Shown piece after piece: positions 58,901 through 64,000 of a DNA stretch of 64,000 nucleotides (position 1 is its first letter; each line of letters starts with the position of its first letter). Source of the stretch: Astragalus membranaceus (lineage: Eukaryota > Streptophyta > Magnoliopsida > Fabales > Fabaceae); NCBI GenBank assembly GCA_039519185.1, contig CM076847.1, forward strand, positions 70,445,521 through 70,509,520. Reading direction: 5' to 3'. The position numbers and the translations under genes were made by a program. The notes under the pieces are model-generated. The model was not told the DNA's origin. It worked only from the letters and a program-made list of their open reading frames with translations, and made no database searches.

Positions 58901-59629
58901 TTCCCATTGGGGTTTTAATTTAATTGTCATCTCGGCATCATCAAGAGCTTTGTTAAGCTTATCCAATTGAAGCAATGCTGCAGCACGATTACTGGTACAC
59001 AATGTATGAAAATAAAATACATCAAAATAAGATACTTATGAATTGGGTTAATGTGACATATGCCACAGTTGAAATATGTAGATAAAAGCAGTTCAATTTG
59101 CATGAGAAAAAGCAAACAAGTAAATTTGTTTTCGGTCTTGAGCAAACAAGTAAATTTGAAATCTACCATAAAATATATCACTGGAATTACTCATTTGTAA
59201 CTATTTCACCACAAAACAAACCCATTCTACTTCCCCAATAACCGGCATTAGCTCGTTTGTGGGCAGTACAACCAAGCAAATATGGTTAACACAAAGAACC
59301 AATAAGAATAAATTTCTCAATAGTTATTAATGAAAAAAGGAATATTAAAACGATCTCGTGATTACTACAATTTCTCAAGAGAAGAAAACCACAATGCAGA
59401 GGCAAAATAACAGAAAAAATTGAAATTTAAAAGAGAAAAAGCTAGCCAATAGAGAAAAGGTGAGAAATTTGAAAGAAAAAGAAAAGGGGTACCTGTAGAG
59501 TGTGGGGTTTGAAGGGTCTTTCTTGATGGCTTGAGTGTAGAGAGCAGCAGCTTTGAGATACTTTCCTGACTTGAAAAACTCGTTGCCCTGATCCTTTAGA
59601 GACATCTCCGAACTTGAACCTTCTGCCAT
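43925..59629 (-). CDS. TPR3: Carboxylate-clamp TPR co-chaperone (TPR3-like), 315 aa
   Basis: Eight exons: 59629-59493, 58991-58898, 58806-58756, 58635-58462, 50855-50676, 50452-50333, 49960-49827 and 43982-43925. They total 948 nt, in frame, with GT-AG borders. Three TPR repeats cover residues about 9-112 (LKDQGNEFFKSGKYLKAA, SNRAAALLQLDKLNKALDDA, GYFRKGSILEAMKRYDDAL). K12, N16, N47, K77 and R81 sit at the spacing of the HOP clamp (K8, N12, N43, K73, R77), so binding of Hsp70/Hsp90 EEVD tails in the cytosol is expected. The C-terminal half (KYGSEECWKEMFSFVVDTME, WKGQGSRKWKHAQNDGFF) matches the plant TPR3-like (At1g04190) family. Intron 4 is 7.6 kb with a gypsy element. Intron 7 is 5.8 kb with hAT DNA. 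The last exon adds only 18 codons. Confidence 0.92.
44715..47035. repeat. 2.3-kb imperfect inverted repeat of hAT-derived sequence
   Basis: The left arm (about 44715-45815) matches the complement of the right arm (about 45830-47035) along their length, with many substitutions and small indels. Paired landmarks are ATTTAAACAAATTCTT (44762) with its complement near 46979; TTGATGCTCCACGTAC (44858) near 46900; CACCCACATGCTAAAACGAT (45347) near 46287; and GACACAATGGTG (45674) near 45950. Each arm encodes, in broken frames, hAT-transposase-like pieces such as FYTHMLKRYLETRQR. The structure lies in intron 7 of the TPR gene. Confidence 0.85.
47845..48758 (+). pseudogene. hAT transposase N-terminal part (BED finger + DUF659)
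   Basis: The first frame starts at ATG 47845 (MAGTGSSRPPTSTASTPS). A frameshift near 47935 leads to the frame reading DVGWQHGRLIEGSG and the BED-type finger CRYCRKVFTSGGIYRLKHHL. A DUF659 domain follows (WKKFGCTIMTDDWTDQRKR, LLNFCVHSPRGTFFLKSI), which is part of the catalytic RNase H fold of hAT transposases. Coding stops at 48756-48758 after VVQIVY; the rest of the catalytic core and the dimerisation domain are absent. A CT-rich leader (47480-47840) precedes it. The break at 48758 coincides with the start of the LTR-like element downstream. Confidence 0.8.
48760..49756 (-). mobile_element. Small non-coding LTR element (TRIM/copia derivative)
   Basis: Reading minus, a 323-bp 5' LTR (49756-49434, TG..CA) is followed by a primer site TGGTATCTAGAGC (49433-49421). 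An interior of about 470 bp has no coding sequence. The purine tract GAGGGGGAGT then precedes a truncated 3' LTR (48951 to about 48760). The shared LTR part reads AAATAATATTTGATA and ACTAAGATACACT. The primer site differs from the usual TGGTATCAGAGC by one inserted T. Its interior is too short for an autonomous element. Confidence 0.75.
50990..51349 (+). repeat. 5' LTR of the Reina-like element
   Basis: The LTR carries a TATA box (TATATAAAG, 51139-51147) and a polyadenylation signal (AATAAA, 51261-51266), which bound the R region. It looks identical to 55962-56321. Confidence 0.95.
51139..51147 (+). promoter_or_regulatory. TATA box of the Reina-like LTR
   Basis: TATATAAAG in the LTR centre would start genomic RNA about 30 bp downstream. 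The copy at 56111-56119 in the 3' LTR could drive flanking transcription antisense to the TPR gene. Confidence 0.6.
51373..56004 (+). CDS. Reina-like gag-pol polyprotein, 1543 aa, complete frame
   Basis: The start MTKGASRNDSEVTAMEKK leads to a coiled coil with a tandem QTMNEGIDQKF repeat. Gag follows, with one CCHC-like knuckle (CFSCGGPFSQDHRC), then protease (LIDSGATHNFISKEL), RT (RFCVDYRALNKATI, FSKIDLRAGYHQI, LVFFDDILVYSKS), RNase H (ECDASGVGLGAVL, TDHKSLKFLLEQ), integrase with its HHCC finger (SCPVCQKSK) and D,D,E blocks (SMDFIVKLPK, IVSDRDPLFLSCFW, YHPQSDGQTEVINRVLETY), and a chromodomain (RQILVQWKGFSAEDATWEEE). All catalytic motifs I can inspect are present. The frame crosses the polypurine tract, and its last 13 residues are encoded by the 3' LTR. 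Confidence 0.95.
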   Translation: MTKGASRNDSEVTAMEKKIDEKLQTMNEGIDQKFQTMNEGIDQKFADMLKAIQELHKKQEPPRDKGTVRQPRHTSEEDGGVRNEITRAWTKKVELPTFEGDDPLGWITKAEKFFELQQIQDDDEKLRLALICMEGEAIHWFQYWKEDVDEPSWDVLSEALLERFGDCAQGSIHERLSAIKQRGSVNDYIREFELLLAQAKGTPSHIMMGYFLAGLRKSIRDQVRIQDPKRLVKALSLARQIEEAQRDTRTPASNPSKFRDPRHRGNSISARTGSHDDPNGSRHSAHDPGGNSRATVRASTPTSNANNNNKIPGTKTQTRNVGTRFLPKAEHARRWREKLCFSCGGPFSQDHRCPEGNLRVIVLGDHEDIDDAGEIIQLENDDDHSDDTDGEDDQELNGIELSQFTSMGLTQPKTMKIRVIINGVIIIVLIDSGATHNFISKELIERLGLKMDTGGIYSVKLGDGNKKSTLGKCTGIQLAMGNYECVVDALIFELGGVDMVLGIAWLATLGDVQTNWQHQTMKFNTPQGPVEIKGDPSLGKSLISPQQFCKLTEIDAIAVVWNSKARYEKLGCELGSIEGNGQHEEVKKLLEQYCQVFKEPVGLPPKRGVDHKIPIKSGEGPINVRPYRYPHLQKNEIEKQVEEMLKSGIIRPSNSPYSSPVILVKKKDGSWRFCVDYRALNKATIPDKFPIPVIEELLDELHGACFFSKIDLRAGYHQIRMEERDIHKTAFRTHQGHYETLVMPFGLTNAPATFQSAMNTTLKPYLRKCVLVFFDDILVYSKSWAEHLTHLEQVLRTLEENSFHANLKKCELGQEEVRYLGHVIKAQGVSMDPQKIEAVLNWPTPKSIKALRGFLGLTGYYRKFVSNYGKIARPLTNLLKKGQFEWTIDSTQAFQKLQRAVTTAPVLSLPNFNETFCIECDASGVGLGAVLTQQKKPIAYFSKALSDQSLSKSTYEKELMALVLAIQHWRPYLIGRRFQVYTDHKSLKFLLEQTVISQNQQNWIAKLLGYDFEIIYKKGSTNKVADALSRQYEEVEIQSMSKTTWLGIDSINTEIEQDPVLKKIKEDLIKDPNSHTHYTIEQGRLHYKGKLVISASSQWIPTLLEEYHSTPTGGHSGIYRTYRRIAQSLYWVGIKRDITKYVASCPVCQKSKYLACSPAGLLQPLPVPNCVWEELSMDFIVKLPKIKGYEVILVVVDRLSKYSHFIPLKHPFTAKTVADSFIKEIVKLHGIPQSIVSDRDPLFLSCFWQELFKQQGTKLKMSTAYHPQSDGQTEVINRVLETYLRCFCAEQPRAWLQYLPWAEYWYNTSFQKSIKTTPFEVVYGRPPPTITRYIPGETMVEAVAQDLLARDEALKQLKLHLQKAQEQMSKYANAHRKPSTIKVGDKVFLKIRPHRQVSMPTRLHPKLAARYYGPFLVTKQIGAVAFQLKLPETARIHPVFHVSQLKLAIGDHPIEEKLPEELQGTTEVFEPEKILERKIVQKQGQEVRQILVQWKGFSAEDATWEEEAAVKKQFPHFNLEDKVALGEGGIVRPLQVYTRRSKD
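55962..56321 (+). repeat. 3' LTR of the Reina-like element
   Basis: This 360-bp repeat is identical by eye to the 5' LTR. It contains the gag-pol stop codon (TAG 56002-56004). Confidence 0.95.
56830..57010 (-). pseudogene. RTE-type LINE C-terminal fragment
   Basis: Reading minus, the frame gives VEQVVESRLRGFGHVQREPI followed by RKVDQRAYSPIIGDSERSRN and a stop. This matches the end of plant RTE-type LINE reverse transcriptases (NRLRWFGHVqRRp...vRr.d). It lies in intron 4 of the TPR gene. Confidence 0.6.
57350..57911 (+). repeat. Possible solo LTR or unknown repeat
   Basis: The segment starts TGTTAGAAATATTTAC, contains a TATA-like TATAAAA (57805-57811) and ends near ..AGCACA, which would suit a copia LTR. 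No target duplication is visible. It contains a 99-aa open frame (57385-57684) that I cannot relate to any family. Confidence 0.3.
58308..58321. repeat. Poly-C run of 14
   Basis: Fourteen consecutive C lie in intron 4 of the TPR gene. Such runs are unstable and prone to sequencing error. Confidence 0.9.
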
Positions 59630-59994
59630 CGATTGATTGATCTTTGTGTTTTTCTTCTCTTTCTGATAAATTATTAACCTTATGAATAAACTTTGTGATT
59701 CGGTTGCAAATTTTTGTAGGGTTTACCCGGTGTTTGTGTTTTGGCTCCTTCGTAATTCTAAACCTTCAACCTCTTTTTTTTAATGATAAGTAAACCACCT
59801 TCGAGAGGCCTCTTTTATATAGGGGTGATACCTTTACCTTTTTTAACGATACAATCACAACTTGAGGTGAGGTGAAATTTAGGGCATCTTTAACTAAACT
59901 AAATAGTTTTTTTATTTTAAATGTTAATAATAAAGCAAAAAAAATTCTTTTTAATTTGTAAAAATTAAAACGGTCTTTAAAAAGTTAATCAGAC

Positions 59995-60145
59995 GTCGCC
60001 CTAACGAGGGTTCGATCCCTGGCCGGTGCGTATGGAAAAATACTTTGTGGGAGATGTCAATCTCTTAAATGAATCTCAGTATTTTTGGGGATTAGTCTAT
60101 ACAATTGTGCGTACAGGGGATCATTTGGTTTACCAAAAAAACGTA
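59995..60145 (+). repeat. SINE 3' part
   Basis: A clear box B (GGTTCGATCCC, 60009-60019) is followed by a non-tRNA body (GTGGGAGATGTCAATCTC) and a terminal A-run after GGTTTACC, the usual layout of a plant tRNA-derived SINE. Box A is missing or diverged. Confidence 0.5.
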
Positions 60146-60339
60146 GCACTAATGTCGTCTTTTTTTTAAAATAATGTGACATTCTTATCAAATAGAACAA
60201 CCTTACGCTAGACTAATCATTGAAAGATTTAGTATGTTATTTGAAATATATACGTAACTCATGATATGATTAACCACTTCAAGAAGCCTCTTGGCCGTGC
60301 TTAAGAACGACTAACAGCCAAGTGAATTCCCCCCACTAA

Positions 60340-60557
60340 TCATATGGCGAAGCTCAATGTTGATGATAGTTGTAGTATATTGATAACCAAATTGGTTATG
60401 GTGGGCTCTTGAGAGATTCTCGTGGAAAGTGGCTCATAGGTTTCACATCGTATGATGGTAAGGGTGATGCTTTGAAGGCTGGAATATTTTCACTATCTGT
60501 GAAACTGACTCACAAGATACTATTACTCTCATTTTAGACAAAGAATCCCATCAGCTT
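60340..60557 (+). pseudogene. LINE RNase H fragment interrupted by a solo LTR
   Basis: The frame reads KLNVDDSC, then YGGLLRDSRGKWLIGFTSYD and ALKAGIFSLSVKLTH, the N-terminal half of an L1-type RNase H domain (DGS...GGllRd..G.w..GF). It continues across the LTR insertion: HQL at 60557 joins LQVWVFVG at 63105. It is dead, with Asp for Gly in the first active-site block. Confidence 0.6.
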
Positions 60558-63099
60558 TGTAGTGACCGAAAAATCCGGAAAAAGATTCTTCGAAGTTTTA
60601 CAATGAAGCCGCCACCAATATTTATTTTTAGGGAAAACATTGAAAAAACCTTTATTTTTGGGTTCGAGGGTCGATTATGGGTGGAGAAGGTATTAGCACC
60701 CCACAGCATCCTTTCAAAAGAAAGGTTACCATTTAATTTAATGTGTAGAGAATAAGTTAATTAAAAGAAAAATACTTTAATTTACCCTTTTTATTATTTT
60801 CAAAATTGAGAGAGGGGGACTTAATAAAAAATTTTAGTTTTTCGTGCTTGACAGGAGTGGGCCCCTGCTCCTACGTATCCCCAGGTGCAATGGAGAAATC
60901 AAAGCTACGTAGTTCTTGGATAAAAAAAGTTTGTGTGTTTGGTGTTTTTTTATTTATTTGAAATTGGGAGAGGTATTCATAATAACCGAACAAGCAAAAC
61001 TCAGAGTGGTCATCACTCATAGCTCGTTTGAAAACTAAAGCTGTTATTAACGGTCAAACAAGCTAAGCTCAGAGTGACCATTAGTAACAAATCATTTTTT
61101 GTGAATAATTGTTAAAAAAACTGGTTTGGAAGCATTATGATGTAATAATAAAAAAAACTAAATGAGTTGTAATAGAAAATGAAGTGTAATTAACAGGGGT
61201 GTCATGTTATTAAAAAATGGGGTATGAATAGCAACAGGGCTGTATCTTCAAAACTGGGGGTGTAAATATTAAACAGCCCAGTTCCACGTGTTCTGCAAAC
61301 TGGGCTTAAGTGAGGAGGTTGTATTAATAAAATGGGGGTGCACTTATAAATAGGGGTTGTATCCTTAAAAAGGGGGTGCAGTTAGCAGAGCCCAATTCAG
61401 TTTCACATTTCTTGGGCTTTTAAAATGCTGCCTGCAAAAACGGGCTTGTGTAAGGGGAGTGTATTACTGAAACATGGGTGGTGTGAATATAAGTGTGACG
61501 TTGTTCATTCTTTTAATTAAAATTAAAAATAAGTATAAGTTATAAAAACAAATAGAAAAGTGATATAAGATGTAACATGCAATTTAAGCAACCCTAATTC
61601 ACATCCTACTCGCTACCAGCGCCGTTTTCCACCATCATAGGAGAGAGAGAAGTTTACGGGAGAGAGAGAGATTGTGCAGAGAGGGAAAAGAGAGAAGAGG
61701 AAGGAAACAAGAACGTGAGAAGGGAAGATGAAAGAATGTGATGGTGGAGAGAGAGGGTTACGGCGACGATGGAGGTCTCACCGGAGGGAAAGCCACCACG
61801 GGGGTAACGTGGCAGCGCCGACGAACAGGGAAACGACGATTGGGTGTTCGGTGGTGGTTTTGGGGGTGTTTGCGCCGGAGGGAGAGAAGGGCGACTGAGG
61901 AAAGGGAGATGACGCTGGAGGAAGGGAGAGGGACGGGCCACGACGGTGGTTTCCGCCGTGGAGCTTCAACGGCGGTGGTTTTCGCCAGGAAGCTGCGGTG
62001 TCATGCGACTGAGGGTCGGGCTGATGCGTTGGATCCATGGCGGCGGGCTGACTGCGGTGTTTCGACGACGGCGACCGTTGCCGGTGAAGATTCACGGTGG
62101 GGTTCACAAGACAGGTTCGATTTTACTTTTTTTTTTCATCTATTTCGGTGAAGACAGGTTCGGTTTTGCTTTCAAAAATTAAGCCATAACACTATCGTTT
62201 CAATCTTCCTAAAATTCTTTCTGTGAATGTTATTAGCAACAACTAGACCAAATCTCCTTATTTCCGATTTTGTAACTATTCCTAATTTCTTTTCTTTAAA
62301 ACCCTAGTTTCAGTCTTTGTAATACTCTGGTAATGAACTAAGTATACATAACCCTAAGAAACGAATTTTGGACCAACCTGTACTCCATCATCAGAAATTC
62401 ACCTTTTGTTACTGTTTTCACTGCTACTGCTGCTACCTCCTTTCTTGTTTCAGAATTTGGGTGTTTTGATCATTTCTGAATTTTTTGAGAGAATTTTTGT
62501 CCACTGTGTGCTGTCTGTGTATATTTCTGTGTCAAATTTTTTTGTATTTCCTTCCGTCCCCTCATGGTGCTACTGTTTTGGGTATTTTATAGGTGGATGA
62601 GGTGCTGAGGACAGTCAGCAATTAGGGCAAAAATGGCACCAAAAGGACAGCATCTTTGAGGAGGAATAAAAAGGACAAGAGCTGGCACCAAGGACAGTCA
62701 AAGGAAGGACAAGGGCAAGAAAAAGGGAATCAAAAGGACAGCCAAGCATCTAGGGCAGGCAACGCAGCCAGCTGCTGCGCCCTTCCCTTCTCTTTTTTTG
62801 ATTTTGTATTTTTTTGATTTTTTTTGTATTATTTTTGTACTATTTTTGCTATTTGTTTTTTTGCTCATATTTGTAAAGAAAACTGTATTATATATAAAAG
62901 CTTTTGACTATTCAGCTTTCTATTTATCATTATTATTTCCTTGCACCGATAATGATAGACAACAACGAAATAAAATAAAAAGAGTATCGAACAATTATTG
63001 TACGAGAGTGCCAAAGACACGAGCGTTTAAAATGACATGCGACACAATGAAAATAAGAATTTTTTATTTTAATTGATCGGACAAAATTAGGGTATGACA
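60558..63099 (+). mobile_element. Solo LTR of a large gypsy-type element
   Basis: TGTAGTGACCGAAAAATCCG at the left and AGGGTATGACA at the right give TG..CA ends. Exact AGCTT duplications flank it (60553-60557 and 63100-63104). The 2542-bp unit has no primer site, internal coding region or second LTR, so it is a solo LTR. The ends and phrases such as GGGTTCGAGGGTCG resemble Ogre/Tat-type legume elements (inference). Open frames at 61654-62182 are compositional and on both strands. Confidence 0.88.
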
Positions 63100-63169
63100 A
63101 GCTTTTACAAGTGTGGGTATTTGTTGGCTCATATCTCTCTGCTCATCAAAAGTTTTACGTGCACCACCT

Positions 63170-64000
63170 TTTTTTTTAAAGGGGGATATTCCATTAAACA
63201 GAAACTGGGCTACTGCCGGACATACAATCGTGGAAGAAACGTGGTAGTTTGAAGGGGGGACCCTCCCGTTCTTTACAACCGTAAACTTTAGCTATACTGA
63301 CAAGATTGTGAGCATCAAAATTAAACGGTCTCCTAATGAAACCTATGGAACTATCAGGCAAGCATAACAGCAAGTCCCGACAGTCTTGAATAACAGGAAA
63401 AATAGAGACATCACTAGACTTCTTAAAGAAACAGTTGACAACAGAGAGGGCATCACTCAAAATTCTACAATTATGCAGGCCCAATCTGATAAGAGTCTGC
63501 AAGCTCCAACGCAATCCCATAGCTTCGGCCAACTTAGGAAGGATAACAACAGAATCCTTTTTGCAAGCACTGAAGATGACAACATTGTCCTGGTTCTTGA
63601 TACACAGACCCCAGCAAGTATATCCACCCTCAAAGCATCCAGCATCTACATGGCAGGTGAACAAGTGGTCAAGCAGAAGCAAGTCAGCACCATCAGAATT
63701 ATCTCTGACTGGTTGGGGTTTTGTCGGATTGGCTTGGTTGTATTCTTGAGCAAACTCTAGCAGCAGCAACAATCCTTCCAGGGTCAGGGATTTTGTTGTT
63801 AAATACTGCATCATTTCTAGTCTGCCAGAACTTCCACAAGATCAAGCAAAATAAATGAGCTCCATAATTATCAGCACAGGTAAGCCAACTTAGAAGCCAG
63901 GAGTTGATGATATCCATTTGAGAGGGGATGTGAGAGCCCGGGTGTGAGGCAAAGAGAGTCATTTTAATAAAGTGGCAATCCATAAAGGTGTGTTCAATGG
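63170..64000 (-). pseudogene. L1-type LINE 3' region (zf-RVT linker and RNase H)
   Basis: Reading minus from the window edge, one frame gives LWKFWQTRNDAVFNNK, the linker after the reverse-transcriptase zinc-binding domain of plant LINEs. A frameshift near 63750 follows. A second frame then gives CHVDAGCFEGGYTCWG, LAEAMGLRWSLQTLIRLGLH, ILSDALSVVNCFFKK and SIGFIRRPFNFDAHNLVSIA, a nearly full RNase H domain ending at the stop 63196-63194. A run of nine A (63170-63178 complement) may be the LINE tail. The upstream RT lies beyond the window. Confidence 0.8.

Noticed and set aside
61654..62182. A GC-rich pair of open frames on opposite strands with Arg/Gly-rich products.
   Set aside because: They lie within the solo LTR, overlap each other antisense, and show no conserved domain or splice pattern.
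1..64000. CRISPR arrays, bacterial operons, rRNA genes or a defence island.
   Set aside because: No regularly spaced direct repeats with unique spacers, no rRNA motifs, and all coding signals are plant genes or plant transposons.

Overview
This is nuclear DNA from a dicot, most likely a legume. The call rests on spliced host genes with GT-AG introns, plant-only families (IQ67-domain protein, plant CCR4-NOT subunit, carboxylate-clamp TPR protein), plant Ty1/copia and chromovirus retrotransposons, CACTA and hAT elements, and a long solo LTR whose ends resemble legume giant gypsy elements. The legume placement is inference. I see no rRNA gene, functional tRNA gene, CRISPR array or bacterial feature.

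Four host genes are supported. Positions 1-1007 (+) hold the last two coding exons of a CNOT11-type CCR4-NOT subunit. Positions 7589-9320 (-) hold a complete six-exon gene for a small secreted EGF-like protein of 199 aa. Positions 40772-43056 (+) hold a four-exon IQD calmodulin-binding protein of 427 aa. Positions 43925-59629 (-) hold an eight-exon TPR co-chaperone of 315 aa with an intact carboxylate clamp, stretched to 15.7 kb by transposons in two introns. The IQD and TPR genes are convergent.

The rest is mostly mobile DNA. From 12.3 to 30.9 kb there is a three-level nest. A minus-strand copia was split at 14991 by a plus-strand copia (TSD ACATA), which was split at 16519 by a Tekay-like gypsy element with 2.5-kb LTRs (TSD CCATC). 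By eye the LTR divergences are about 2 %, 1.3 % and 1.3 % from outside to inside. A fourth element, a Reina-like chromovirus at 50990-56321 (TSD TATTA), has LTRs that look identical and one uninterrupted 1543-aa gag-pol frame. It sits antisense in intron 4 of the TPR gene and is the best candidate for a live element.

DNA transposons include a hAT-like element (TSD AATCCGGG) inside a CCGG-rich TIR element in the 5' intron of a decayed Myb/SANT gene (4.4-7.2 kb). A hAT-like element at 32.5 kb carries half a glycosyltransferase gene. A hAT element at 38.9 kb (TSD CCGCATGG) carries an unknown coding fragment. There are parts of two CACTA elements, a truncated hAT transposase gene, and a 2.3-kb imperfect inverted repeat of hAT-derived DNA in intron 7 of the TPR gene. 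A 2.54-kb solo LTR (TSD AGCTT) splits a LINE fragment near the right edge, and LINE, SINE-like and foldback fragments fill much of the remainder.

I found no clearly new multi-gene system. The strongest leads are the long inverted repeat inside a transcribed intron, the young intact chromovirus in the same gene, the gypsy element with young LTRs but a substituted catalytic aspartate, and the two gene-carrying hAT elements.
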